From NCBI GenBank assembly GCA_949152475.1, contig OX424566.1, forward strand, positions 33,234,423 through 33,298,422: a DNA stretch of 64,000 nt, read 5' to 3'. The stretch's first letter is position 1. Each line of letters starts with the position of its first letter. A model generated the notes under the pieces. The model was not told the DNA's origin and did no database searches. It was given only the letters and a program-made list of their open reading frames with translations. This document shows positions 52,393-64,000 of this stretch, piece by piece. The translations under genes and the position numbers were made by a program. Source of the stretch: Terebella lapidaria (Eukaryota > Annelida > Polychaeta > Terebellida > Terebellidae).

Positions 52393-53700
52393 TTTCGTTT
52401 ATATAGAAACCTGGCATAAAATGTGTCTTAAAACGGATGGAAAAACGACTTGGACAGGCTGTAATCGTTAAAATCAATGTGCACATGTTTTGTGATATTG
52501 TATTAGATGATTTGCACTAAAACTCAGTTTAGAAAAACGAAATTCCATACATTCGAAGGCAGTTGCTTTAAACTAACATCTCCTGTTGGCTCGGATCTTG
52601 GCGTAAGGGTGGTCACTAATGTGGGAGGAAACCATAAAGCTCGGTAATATTCACTTTCCACGTTTGGCGACCACATACCACCCCACATACTGCCGAGGCC
52701 CAGGATCGAACCCGCACCCAAATTTTGTTGGTGAGAAGTCAGCCCTCATGCGAACTGAGGTAACTGGAATTATTGCACGGCGTCCCGCCATACTACTATC
52801 TATCAGTTTGTGGAATAGTGTTTCCGGTAGCACGGCCTAGCATCTCCAGTAGCACGGCCATCTTGCTGCGAGGGATTTTGGGATAGGAGTGGCGAGATCA
52901 TTATATCATCGCTTTTGTGTGCGGGCGCTCAAACACAGAAATTCTCGAAGTAGATCTTGTATGCTAATTGGTACATACAAAGGCAGCATCGCAATGATGC
53001 TGTGATGTCTGTTGAGTATACGAAATTGAAATGATCGAACATGTTTTTTGTTTACCTGTCTACAGTAGGCCTACGGGCGTTTCTCCGATTGCTTTAGCCT
53101 GGTTGTTCACCATGGTGTCATCATGGGTGCATTATGATATAGTTTGCTATAAACCCGGGAACATAATATCATCATAACCTTCCCGTTTTTCGCGAGTGTA
53201 GATCCACCAATCACAACCTAATTAGTCACTGTTACTGTGACTCACAACTGGCAAGACTGAAGTAGGTCTACATGGCCGAGAATCATGTTACTTTCAAGTT
53301 GTTTAACGTCTAATGCTCATTGTCATTCCTCCTTAAAATTGCCTGCAAATATTTATTTTTATGCAACCACATTTTACTATACCTCTGATATCTAAATTAT
53401 ATTTATATCAAGTCCTCTGACACATTTTGCCGTACACCCCAGCTAGAAACTCTAACCATAGTATTGCTTGTTTTTAGGTAAGAACCTACGGTAGTTGAAC
53501 AACAATCTCAAAGGGTCTCCTTCCTCACATAAAAACACGTGTGTATTCCAAGGTGCCCGAGAAACTTCACAGTGTACTTTTAGTGGATAAGGAATAATGA
53601 CATGAAAATGTAAAAATAGATATCATATTAGGCGCCTTCTCTGTAAACAAATGAAATCCTTGCTTCTTGGTGAAAGTACAGTATAGTGTACCACATTAAA
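52393..53700. repeat. Tandem segmental duplication, copy 2
   Basis: Follows copy 1 after a few bases, in the same orientation. It ends around GTATAGTGTACCACATTAAA. The small number of differences points to a fairly recent duplication. Confidence 0.88.
52475..52762 (-). repeat. tRNA-derived SINE (in duplication copy 2)
   Basis: The same SINE as at 51135-51425, carried along by the duplication (B-box-like GGGTTCGATCC on the minus strand near 52703-52713). Confidence 0.75.
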
Positions 53701-54872
53701 TTGTTCAATAGGGCCACCTTTTTACTTCTATGAGGCTCTACTAGTATATAATATAATATATATATTTGTTTCATTTATTAAAAGAAAATGATGGAAACAC
53801 TTTTCTGGATACGAAAGGCACAAATGTTGGCTGAAACATAAATAAACAGGAACACGTCAAATTTGTTATCACAATAACTCTCTTGTAAGTATTTCCGTAT
53901 TACTCATTCCGTATTAAAGAAACGTTGATGGAACCACATTTTCGGTTGTACATTGTTGGCAGACATTTGTTCCGCGTGAACATAATCTGGACCACATTCC
54001 ATATATCAAGGCTGAGGATGTGGTCGCGTTCATGACAAATACACGAAACGAACCAAATACTAAGTATACCATGATAACAAATACCTTCTGAATGTTCGGT
54101 TCATTCCGTTTTATTTCATGTCAACAATCGAGGACATCCCCTGTGACGTCATAAGAATAACATTCTAATAAGCCTCCATCTGAAATATGTCTGCACGAGT
54201 CACACCAACATGGAGGTTGTTGGAAACTTTGCAGAAAATGGATTGATTTACAACTGAATCTTGTTGGCTACACTATACATTCACCGCATTTCCATTTCAT
54301 TTGACATGGGAATGGCAAACTATTTGAACACAATATGTCAACCAATCAAATAATAGGGTGGGTACACATTATTTATTGATTCATTAATATACAATGTTAT
54401 ATAATGACACAGATCATACAATAGAACGAAATACGATTGTCTGTAGCAATGTATTCAGCCGTCTTCTCAACGGAGACCACAGAGGTTAAATCAATCATGA
54501 TGTGGACATCTTAGTTTATGGAAGCAAAACAGAACATATGGGCAACCATGTATGTGGTTCCACCTTTGTGTGAACTTGATTTGTATTTATCTCGAATTTT
54601 CAAGCTGTATAACTTCTCCGTTTCAAAATATTTACATTCACAAACTGTACAACATATTGGTCTTCATTCAGAAAACACACATGTAATTTATTATCCAATG
54701 AACTGTATGATTCAGCAAAAACACAAATTCTCTCGTATAGACATGTATAGACATATACATGCTTTCAGAAATACATAAGTTCCCAGTATTTTTGTTGTAG
54801 ATGGTCTCGTGTATTTCCAATGTTATGAATACCACATTATGCATACACTGAGATGTCCATACTAGATGCACC
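53701..54872. other. Intergenic region downstream of lectin gene 3
   Basis: About 1.2 kb of AT-rich sequence. No gene recognised. It includes the presumed 3' UTR of the minus-strand gene next to 54873. Confidence 0.4.
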
Positions 54873-55093
54873 TTATGGGTATTGGCAGATGTAGGAGGCT
54901 AGAAGAGTACAGCTGGTGTCACGCCACTGACCAGTGGTGCCAAGGATCCGCACACATGGCGAGCTGCAGTCTGTACTCGGCTCGTTGTCGGCCCAATTCC
55001 ACACGTACGTGACTTCCGCGCCATCAGAGAGCCAACGGAGGGTGCAAGACGGAGTTGTGTCCCGCTGCATACCGAGCCAGATACCACGGTTCT
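54873..55093 (-). CDS. Gene 3, exon 3 (second half of the lectin domain)
   Basis: The acceptor on the minus strand is GGTGAACAG. Two bases complete the phase-1 codon, then NRGIWLGM runs to YICQYP and a TAA at 54875-54873. EPSTDC and WRDTSC mark the calcium/sugar-site loop. Confidence 0.88.
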
Positions 55094-58000
55094 CTGTTCA
55101 CCCAAACAATAATGGTTGAAGCAAACGTGAGTTTGCAACATGTCAGTAACTGTGAAGGTAAAGTGTATGTATATATCCATATATATTTTTGTACCAACAC
55201 AACAAAATTTTGTCACTAGGTGTGTAAATACAGTTGTTTACACAGTAATTTCAATGAAATTGGTAAACAATGGCCCAACACCAATCAAGGTTGGATTGCA
55301 TATACACGGTGGGTAGGCAGACAGTAGCCTTGCATGATTTCCGAACTCTAACTGATGCACTAAGAACTCTTGCATGATTTTATGATGGATGCGGAGATGG
55401 GGACCTCCACAAAAACACCTAATAATACGAGAAATTGTTAATTTTATGAGTAACCAACCATATCACGGAACATTTAAGTAACTCATTGTGATAGGGACGA
55501 ATTTTCGGTAAAAATAAACAACGTTTTGTGTTCGAAATGTCCTACACTGCAATGAAGGTTGATCAAAAGAAATAGCCGCCGAGTGAAATAATGGGTTGTC
55601 TTTCTGTCGTCGTCGTTTATTTACAAGGTACATGGCAATTTACAGAGCCATACAGAGCCATACAGTTCTATTGTACTTTTAACTCTTGCAGCCAAATATT
55701 ATCTATAATCATCACATATAACGTTTTAAATTATTTATGCATATTTACGCACTCTAACATGATTGGCAAAAACCTAGCATCTCACTCTTGCATGATTCGA
55801 CGTGATCGAACCTTTGCAGACCGAGACAGAGATCTCTGTGATGGAGACACGTGTTAATAAATATAAATGGTGCAACCTAAATAATACTTAAATGGATCGT
55901 TGCATCCGATAATTCACTCATTTAGATAGCAGATGGTTTCTCTGTTACTGTAACCTAACATCTCACCCGAGAAGAGGCCGTCGGCTCTGCATGGAAATTT
56001 GTCAGTAGCCTATACTAAACAAGCTACAGAATAGTAGGAATGGAAAGTGTTCAGAATATGTCCGGAGGAAATGTTTTGCTGTTTTTTTTTTTATTTATGA
56101 ATTAAATTAATATCTCGCCTATTATTCCCCAGTGCTCGAGTCTTCACTCCAGGTTTTTTTTTATGCGCATATGCCTATATATCCTATTCTAAGTGCGATT
56201 CTAATATGATGCTATTACATCAGCGTTATATCACTGCCTTGGCAAACAGAGTGACAATATTTGCAACCCCCGCTGTACCACACAAACATCCCTGACGTCT
56301 GACATGAGACATTGTGAACTACAGTAAACGGGCTAAGCCCGCACAATAGCGCGCAACGTATGTCCACCGTGGAATCACTCCCTGCCCGTCACTGCGGGAG
56401 ACCTCGCAAAACGGAAACAGCTGAAATTAGTGCGTTTTTAGTATATCCGGGCCCGGGGCCCGGACAATAAGATGTCTACTTTCCGAAAAGAAAAAACAAA
56501 ATTGGGGTCACCTGCGGAGGCTCCCTCGTGGACGATATTCCACGACTGTTTTTTCCCATAAACCTTCTCCAGCTGCACTGCCGTCTGGTCTCGTGGATAT
56601 ATACTAGATCATATCAAATTATGGCTCTGCAACCCGAGTTACCAAATTTATTACCCGAAACCCCCGTAAACAAGCCCGTCCATTAATTTGCATATGAGTG
56701 TATTTACTGATTTTTTTTCGAAAATATATATTTGTTATTTTTAGCTTACCGGTCCATATAGGGAATGATATATGCCAATTATTCTGATGACCTTGAATTT
56801 GACCTTTGACCTCATTATCAAGGTCAGAGCACAAAAATGGCTAGTATCTTGTTGGTTTTTTTTTACTTTACAGCTCAGGAATCAATTGTGGACATATGCT
56901 GAATATTGTCGTGACCTTGAGTATGACCTCATTGTCAAGGTCAGAACACAAAATGACTAATATCTCGCTTATTTAACTACTTTACAGCTTCGGAATCAAT
57001 TATGAACATGTACATGTTCGGAATATCCTTGCGACGAATGAATTAATATTCTTGCGACCTCGAATTTGATCTTTGACCATACTTTCAAGGTCCCTGAACA
57101 AATTGGCTAAGATCTACAACATATATTGTCCGGTAACCTTCCTTAGCCCTTGGAATAAATTTTACAAACATATACAGGCCTCTACAGTAACTTTTTGAAC
57201 CACTTGCCATGTCGGGCAAGTAATTTGCAAAACTTACTTGCCCGAGCTGACTATTAGCTTGCCCTACTAAGATTTGGGTGACGGCAACACCTGTCAAACT
57301 CTGTTGTATGCTACCTGATGTGCCTCCACCCTGGAATGAGGTTCACCCCCAGATCATTGAGAAAAGACAACTGTAAAATAAGTTTAATTAACAGCCACAT
57401 GAATTCTGGGGAAAAACACATGGCATACCACGTTTTATTTGGGAGGAATCATGCAAGAGTGGGGAAGTACATCATGCAAGAGTTCGGATTTGTTTTTTTA
57501 TTAATTAGCATTGCTATTATTCGTCTTCACAGTAATTTCGATGTGCCAATCGTTTAAAATTAACCAATTGCACGTCCAGATACGATTGGTCAGATAGCTG
57601 AAGTATATTCTGTGAACCATTCCAAAAATATATATATTTTGACTCTGTTTGATCCCACTTTCACGCAACTGTGTGCACAACTGTGTGATACTAAAGATAT
57701 GTATGAATATTCTCAATTGATGATAAAATAGTCTAATATGTCTAATGTTCCGTGCAAATCACATAAACGTAAAAACCTTATCTGTTTCCACGCAATTCAG
57801 ATCTTCCTTCTACTGCCATGTGCGTTTTGTTTACGCAAGAGTTCTTAGTGATCAGTTAGAGTTCGGAAATCATGCAAGAGTACTGTCTGCCTACCCACCG
57901 TGATATAAGAATCTCAGGAATTGTATTGAGGAATTGTAATATCAGGAATTTTTTTTCAGGAAATAAATTGGCCCGGTTATTGTATTGCTCTCGTCGTCAG

Positions 58001-60511
58001 TGTAACAGGTATGTATACGTGTAGATCCCTACAAAAAGGGTCCTCATGCTGAAGACACGAACCTTTGTTTTGGTGGAGCGTGTAAAAACAAGATTTTTAT
58101 AGTCAATTTGTACGATTCCTGCGGTATTATTTATGAAACCGATACAGTATCTGAATCGGGGAAAAGGGTTGCGTAGTCTTTTCTTATTTGTTACATTTGT
58201 GTGTACATTATGAATGAATGGAAGATTGGGTATCTGCAGTTTCTGGTAATTCGCAGTCTGCTTTGAAATCTCAAAATCTAATAAATGAATCCCAAGTAAA
58301 TGGTCAATGACAAGACGAACTACATAAGTGACCATTCACAAGCCAAGAGGCTACCGAGTTGATACCATTGAAGAAGCTCCTGATGTTATAATATATCTCT
58401 CGTGATTTTTATATTCAAATTTGAAATTGGTCAAATAACAATATAATTCCCCAGGGAAAATAACTTTCATCAAAATAAATTTATTATAGCAACTGCCTTC
58501 GGAAATAGGCAATTATTTTTGAAAATTATGTTTCATATTAAACATACGAGATTAACTGAATGAGACATAGAGTCTACTCAAATATTATGACAAAAACCGG
58601 CTTCCAAGGAATTTTTCGTCATTTGGAGAGATTCAGGATCTGTATCCATCACACGCAAATATAAACAAAGCATAAAGAGTGCAATATGGCATGACAATTC
58701 CACGCACACCACGGTATATGTATTATTATCTTATATGCAGATACACCATATATGCAGATACAAACTGTACATTAAAACGGCTAGAAAGACAAATCTGTAA
58801 GCGTAAAAGGCATTGTGTTCGTGTTTTATTATCTTGTACTAGATTTGTTGCACTGAAATTTAGTTTTGGGAAAAAAATATTGCATACATTCGAAAACAGT
58901 TGCTTTAAGATTCATTGTATGACCATACTAAGCTCGAACATTAATACCTCACCTGATAATGCTCGCATTAGTGCTTGATCAAAGTCATTCCGAACCTCCA
59001 TCAAAGTGCTGTTTTCGTGGAAAGCAGTTTGGCAGTGCGTTTGAGATTGGGCAAACTTTTTGCTTGATGTCACCAGGGCGAAGCACTTGTTGACGGTATC
59101 ATTTCTCACCATTCCTGGGGGACAAGTGATGAGTGTTATTGTTGTTGCTATTTGTTCTGTTGTGGTTGTAATGGCGCTTGTTGTAGTTGCAGAGTCATAT
59201 GTTGTTTCAGCGGCGAATGGTAATGTTGTTGTCATTTCCTCTGTAGTGGTTGCTATGGTGCTTGTAGTTGCAGAGTCATCTGTTGTTCCAGCCGCGTACG
59301 GTACTGTTGTTGTCATATCCTCTGTTGTGGTTGCTATGGTGCTTGTAGTGGCAGAGTCATCTGTTGTTCCAGCTGCGTTCGGTATTGTTGTTGTCATTTC
59401 CTCTGTTGTGGTTGCTATGGTGCTTGTTGTAGCTGCTGGGTCGTCTGACGTTATTGTGGCGGAGTGAGTTGTACTCGCTTCCGGTGTAGTTCCTTGTCGC
59501 GTTGTGATTGGCTGAGTGGCTGTGTCAGGTGATGACGTTGATTCTACGCTCGTGATTTCCATCGCTGTGTTCATATCTGAGGAAGTAACAAATTCGTCAG
59601 TTGTGGTTGTTAATATGCTCGGCAACTCTGAGCTTGCCTGTTCCAACTCAGCGTTCGTTGTTCCTTGCATAGTTGTCAGATTTCCATCATATTCTGGATT
59701 TGTAGGGGAAATTCCACCCATACCAGTTGTGGATTCGAACACGCTTACTCGGTGTGTTGCGGGATATGTAGTCATGACATCTTGGTGAGTTGATACTTCG
59801 ATTATGGGTGTGGTCGACGCGCGGGAGGAATTGGTTGGTGGACCTGGAAAATGCATACACAGATTGTGCATGGTTAGGGGAATACAAACAAAGTAGATAA
59901 TTACGGTATTACAGTATCACAACAATGTGACCAATACAGGGCACTAGATCGGTAGCTGGAGTCAATGAAGCGCTCTCGTGAATAATCGATGTGTTACAGG
60001 TGTGAGATTCCACAACAAAGTCCCACACAAACCTCCACATTAAAATTCCACACAAAATTTATTTTTTTGCCGAACTTCAACACCGATCGAACTACCCTTT
60101 CTGGAACACACATATACCGCATCAAGGTAGTTCTTTATTTCCCACAATATTCACTTCCATACTATCTATATGTGCACCATAGCTATACTGTCAAAGTTTA
60201 CCTGTACTTCGTGCGATGTACCGTCCTCCAGGATTAGGAAGCAACTGGCCACTGCTATTCCCATCAGCTGTCCAAACCTTCACGAATTCACAAAGGAATG
60301 AACCATTTGCAAGAGGAACCAGTTGAGCCGCGTAACAGTCACTTGGATGCTTCAGACAGAGTGCCTCGCAAGCTGGTCCACTAGACGTCATGAGGTGAGA
60401 TTGTACCACAGTAAGAGCTTCAGCCTTCATGTCCTTCCACAAGAAGAAGAGACATGCTGATACACTATCACAGATGAGCAAGAGCGAGATACACTGTTGT
60501 AACAGGGACAT
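54873..60511 (-). CDS. Mucin-like PAN/C-type lectin protein (gene 3), three exons
   Basis: Exons 60511-60202, 59843-58953 and 55093-54873; both introns are phase 1 with GT-AG ends. 1422 nt, 473 residues. Residues 1-19 are a signal peptide (MSLLQQCISLLLICDSVSA). Residues about 20-100 are Cys-rich and resemble a PAN/apple domain (PACEALCLKHPSDCYAAQL, FLCEFVKVW). Residues about 104-330 are a Thr/Ser-rich mucin-like region with 27-residue repeats (STIATTTEEMTTT...), likely O-glycosylated. The last about 140 residues form a C-type lectin domain (ITCPPGMVRN, KCFALV, FAQSQTHCQ, then RGIWLGMQRD, WNWADNEPSTDC, WRDTSC, YICQYP). EPS replaces EPN, so sugar binding is uncertain. No membrane anchor is seen, so the protein is probably secreted. 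The 3.9-kb second intron holds a DNA transposon. Confidence 0.88.
55305..57902. mobile_element. Non-autonomous DNA transposon in intron 2 of gene 3
   Basis: Terminal inverted repeats of about 75 bp: the left begins CACGGTGGGTAGGCAGACAG (55305) and the right ends with the reverse complement (...CTGCCTACCCACCGTG, 57902). Both are flanked by ATATA (55300-55304 and 57903-57907), a 5-bp target duplication. No transposase motif is visible in the 2.6 kb. The AGGTCA-rich repeat at 56750-57180 is nested inside. Superfamily not assigned. Confidence 0.82.
56750..57180 (+). repeat. Copy of the long AGGTCA-rich interspersed repeat
   Basis: About three diverged units with ACCTTGAATTTGACC words; a DR1-spaced pair TGACCTTTGACCT at 56800-56812. 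It ends with TGTCCGGTAACC near 57127-57138, like the copies at 10378 and 40310. Confidence 0.7.
58490..58790 (+). repeat. Diverged interspersed repeat (pair of 50680-50990)
   Basis: Similar to 50680-50990 with many differences (AGCAACTGCCTTCGGAAATA at the start). Lies in intron 2 of gene 3. Confidence 0.5.
58953..59843 (-). CDS. Gene 3, exon 2 (mucin-like region and first half of the lectin domain)
   Basis: 891 nt between the acceptor GCATTTTCCAG and the donor GTGAGG, phase 1 at both ends. About 220 Thr/Ser-rich codons with a repeat of about 81 bp (roughly 59110-59440), followed by ITCPPGMVRNDTVNKCFALV and MEVRNDFDQALM of the lectin domain. Confidence 0.88.
60202..60511 (-). CDS. Gene 3, exon 1 (signal peptide and PAN-like domain)
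   Basis: 310 nt from ATG at 60511 to the donor GTAAAC, phase 1. It encodes a hydrophobic leader and a domain with five Cys (ACLFFLW, ACEALC, DCYAAQ, FLCEF). Confidence 0.85.
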
Positions 60512-62604
60512 CGTCAGAGGCTGAAGAGGCAGGGTTTCCCTGTCTGTGATACAACGTTATGACACAGACATGTTTATTCTGCGTAAACCTCTCAAAGGGT
60601 ATTGGAGCTAATCAATATATTTTAATAATCCAAGCAATAATATGAAGTCAAACGAAGTCAGTGTAAAGCATGTTTCCTGGAGCAGCTAACAGTTGCATTT
60701 GCTATGAAAAGGTATACACTGTCCTATTGAGTGATGTGCCATCGAACACATATCCAGTGGAAGCGTTTAATAATGTGAAAATGAGAACAAACGACGTAAA
60801 TTCACTTTTTCATTGATGAATGTATTCACTTCTCGTCGTGATGAGGCCGATATCAATTTGAGTCCAATATTTTTGTCACTTCGCAAGTACGACACTCCAC
60901 TCACACACACAGGAGCACAAAGTCAAGCAAATAGTTGAATGTGCTTTTTCCTGATGGCGATCCTCATTATATCTGTACCAGAGCCAATGCCAATCGACCA
61001 AAGACTACTTGGTGCTCACTGATCGATGACCTCCAAGTATGTTGATTTCTAGTCAATGTCTCCCCACTGTTATTGCCCACAATTACGGGAGATTGCTTGT
61101 CAAAACATATCGATATCCACGTCGACCGCCTGGGTCATGTCTGAATAGGTCCGCAGGAATTATGAGGACACTGAGATTGGCTATTTTTTGTTATCCTTTG
61201 TTACGAGCGCTGGTCTTCATTGTCATGTGAGGCCTGATCGCACACATAGAATCGATATTCATTTCATAGGACAATATTTCAGTGAACTTAATGAGTCCTA
61301 AAGTGAGGAGACGTTTGCAGGAGAGAGCGAGACAGACGATGAATCGTTTGCTTGCTGAGTATGTTGGCAAACACAAAACAAGTTAATTCTCTTCAGTCCC
61401 AACACGCCAATAAACTGTTTCAGAACACGTGAGCAATCTCCAAGTTCTAATTTTCACAAGGTTATTCAACACTGTGCGACATTTTTCTGGAATCACAATT
61501 ATACCAACAATATAGTATTTGCAATGAAGTGTGTTATGTATCAATACTTGTTCACACAGATGAAAAGGCTTTTTTCACCTAATACTCGTCTTTCACTTTC
61601 AGACCATAATAGCTAAACCCTGTCCCGCATACACCGACAATATTCAATCGATATAAAATCCCCTTTTTTGCACTCTTCTACGATGATTATATTGGCATCC
61701 ATTCTATTCGTCCAAGCTTCATAGAGATTTCCACTTTCACTCACCCACCATGAGTAGGATAAACTACCGGCGCGGGCTATAAGCGCCCTCCCGTATTGCG
61801 TGATCTGGATAGATTGGCAAAACTTATGTCGACATGAACAGTGAATGAAGCCTTGCCTCAATACTAGGAAGGGAACGGCAATTCCACGTATTTGAAATGA
61901 TTTGAAGAAAAAAGTCCTGCAATCAAATATGTCCAGTCATGCACTGATCCCTGGTCTGATAGTTGGTTTCATGATATTTCCATGGAAGTTACCCCTGTGG
62001 CCTGTCAAATTCTAGTATTTTTTCGCAACATGTTACATCATGGAAGATGATATAAGGCCAAAAAAAAATTTGGCCTTAAAAAAAAAAAACGAGTGATGCA
62101 CAGGGTTAAAACTGACGCGCGCGCCTAACCAAAACCATAATACTTTTTCTTTGCCTAATGTTTGATCTATTTCCCGGCATTAGTTGACATTTGAGCTGGT
62201 ATGATATGAACGGTTATGGCTTTATCGTTATTCATGAATTCTGCACGAGGCATTATATCATGTGAGATTCAGTAATACGCTTGTATTGTCTCCCGGTACC
62301 AGATGAATTACATAGGCCAACATGCACAACAATAAATGATGCGCAACCATAAATTCCAACGTCATTTTCCCCATCAAGATGTACGCACGTATCGAGATTT
62401 TGCTGCAAGTTCACCTGATAACTGATGATTTATTGATCATTAGTCAGTGATGGTTACTGCTACAAATTACTGTGGACTTCCAGCTGAACTCGCCGTAACA
62501 CCTTCGAATTAAGGCACCATGTGAAAAAAGCAAAAAGTTGACTTAGGAAATATGAATAATCGACAACATGAATCAACCACAAAATACACACAATAATGTA
62601 GATA
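60512..62604. other. Upstream region of gene 3
   Basis: AT-rich; presumed promoter and leader of the minus-strand gene. A TATA-like AATATATTGATT lies on the minus strand near 60620, too weak to assign. At 62127-62162 there is a copy of the CCATAATACTTTTT...TTGCCTAATG end also seen at 63280-63302. No other gene. Confidence 0.4.
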
Positions 62605-62850
62605 GGTTGCCCGGTTAGCTCTGTTCGTATGTGGGCTGACTTCTCACCAATGCAGTCGGTTTGGGCGCGGGTTTGACCCCGGCCTCAGAAGTATGTGAGA
62701 TGGTATGTGGTCGCCAAACCGGACAAATGGGTTTTCACCAGGTTCTCTGGTTTCCTCCCACGATAATGATCACCCTTACACCAAGATCCGAGCCAACAAG
62801 AGGTGTTAATATAAGCATATGCTTCTTCGTCAATTGTTGTAAAATAAATA
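62605..62850 (+). repeat. tRNA-derived SINE
   Basis: Head GGTTAGCTCTGTTCGTATGT (A-box-like), GCGGGTTTGACCCCGG (B-box-like, near 62674), then a body with GGTTTCCTCCCACGATAATG. It ends near TAAAATAAATAAAG. Same family as the two SINEs in the 51-53 kb duplication. Confidence 0.75.
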
Positions 62851-62917
62851 AAGTTAAAAGAAAAAATAAAATACGGATTTTTTTGGAAATCAAGACAGCA
62901 GATAAGCAACTATGCCC

Positions 62918-63290
62918 AAAAAAATTATTATGGTTCTGGTTAGGCGCGCACGTCAATTTTTTTTAACCCCCCCCCCCCCCCCCAAATATCGCGCACATCA
63001 CTTTTTGAGGGCTGAATTTCTTTTTTTACATCGATTTTTGGGAGATAATGATCAATAAAATGGTCCCGAGTGTCTTTGACAATGCAAAAACTTGGTGTAT
63101 GGCTGGCCAAACAGGCAAATTCAACCGGGTCGCTTATCAACAGTCAATTTTAGGGGAAAATAATTGGCCAAATGGGCCATATTTGACCGGATCAGTCATC
63201 GGCCGCTCATTTTAGCAAAAAAAGGAAAATAATAAAAAACGAAAATCGCGTCGTCGCATCACTTTTTCAATAACCAGAACCATAATACTT
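62918..63290. repeat. MITE-like inverted-repeat element
   Basis: ATTATGGTTCTGGTTA (about 62927-62942) is mirrored by TAACCAGAACCATAAT (about 63273-63288). Inside are a C-homopolymer of about 17 and two GGCCAAAC/GGCCAAAT-type blocks. No ORF. Confidence 0.6.
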
Positions 63291-63777
63291 TTTTTTGCCT
63301 AATGTACCATGCTTAATGCGCCGTCATTTGTATCATAAATGAATACAGTAAAACGCCCAATTTGAATATAATGATTTACCAGTTGGCTATGTAATACGAG
63401 AAGATTGCCCACTACATATGACTCGTGAAGTCTACAGTACGTGTGGTGATTTCTAATAGTCGGGCATGTACGGGGGGTCCCTTTGCACCCTCCCCCATGA
63501 TCCTCCAAAACCAACTTTTTTCTCAAGGTTTTTTAATACTAATAAACTTTACATATGTCTCCGGTTGCGCATCCATTGCAAAAATTGGTTTTCGGGCCAT
63601 TTTTCAAAATGGCCGCCCCGCGAAATCTCGAATTTTGAGATCGCTTCACTTTAAGCTGCATAGGTCTACAAAATAAAATGTTTGTTACCTTTGGCTGCTC
63701 ATTGTAGGGACCTTATACATTGTACATGAGAAAACAGTGGTTAAATAAACATTTATAATATGAATATGTCCATAAAT
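63291..63777. other. Non-coding interval, nothing recognised
   Basis: AT-rich sequence with one AAAATGGCCGCC word similar to the tandem repeat that follows. No gene. Confidence 0.4.
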
Positions 63778-64000
63778 CCAAGATGGCCGCCAAATTTAGA
63801 TAATTTTTCACTAAAATGTCCATAACTTCGGACTGAGTCAACCTAGGATGTTCATTTTGGGGTCTATACCTAGGTTTTCATATACAGGGAATCCATTTAG
63901 ACCAAAATAAATACAATCAAGCTATTTCTTTTGATGCATGCATCCAAGATGGCCGCCAAATTTAGATAAGTTTTCACTAAAATGTCCATAACTTCGGACT
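63778..64000. repeat. Start of a tandem repeat of about 166 bp
   Basis: CCAAGATGGCCGCCAAATTT begins at 63778 and again at 63944, and the two copies agree over the 57 bp available before the window ends. The array probably continues beyond the window. Confidence 0.8.

Noticed and set aside
62605-62850. tRNA gene
   Set aside because: The tRNA-like head is followed by the same body as in the SINEs at 51 and 52 kb.

Overview
The window looks like repeat-rich, AT-rich nuclear DNA of an invertebrate, most likely a mollusc and possibly a gastropod. The evidence is intron-split C-type lectin genes, tRNA-derived SINEs, interspersed repeats with many AGGTCA-type words, and Ty3/Gypsy and CR1/L2-group retroelements. 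There is nothing bacterial. The organism call is inference from general resemblance.

Host genes. Three C-type lectin genes can be supported. Gene 1 (+ strand, exons at 6747-6929 and 10882-11120) and gene 2 (+ strand, complete, exons at 47991-48054, 48355-48537 and 49848-50080) are paralogues with the same exon sizes and intron phases. Gene 3 (- strand, exons at 60511-60202, 59843-58953 and 55093-54873) encodes a signal peptide, a PAN/apple-like Cys-rich segment, a Thr-rich mucin-like repeat and a C-terminal C-type lectin domain. All its exon phases fit.

The centre (11670-37234) is a nest of mobile elements inside a ~0.7-kb interspersed repeat. An outer Ty3/Gypsy-type element (+ strand, 4-bp target duplication GTAT) was entered in its integrase region by a long LINE (- strand, 18061-36009). 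That LINE was in turn entered in its endonuclease region by a second Ty3/Gypsy-type element (+ strand, 21146-32104, two 896-bp LTRs that look identical, 4-bp target duplication GTGC). All layers look young.

The most unusual content is the LINE. Its first ORF encodes a coiled coil, an RRM-like segment and a C-terminal NADAR (YbiA-like, ADP-ribose-processing) domain. A separate second ORF encodes an SGNH esterase. The third is the endonuclease/reverse transcriptase. The inner Gypsy element is also unusual. It has a third ORF with two C2H2-like zinc fingers and a coiled coil, placed behind an internal TATA box and a cluster of the same 15-bp TTCGCGGAAG-containing repeat that precedes the TATA box of its LTR.

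The rest is non-coding DNA with DNA-transposon derivatives (579-2012, 2463-3553, a candidate at 39560-41955, 55305-57902, 62918-63290), SINEs (about 4.2, 5.8, 51.3, 52.6 and 62.7 kb), a tandem array rich in nuclear-receptor-like sites (9470-10340), a 1.3-kb tandem duplication (51.05-53.7 kb) and two hairpins in an intron of lectin gene 2.
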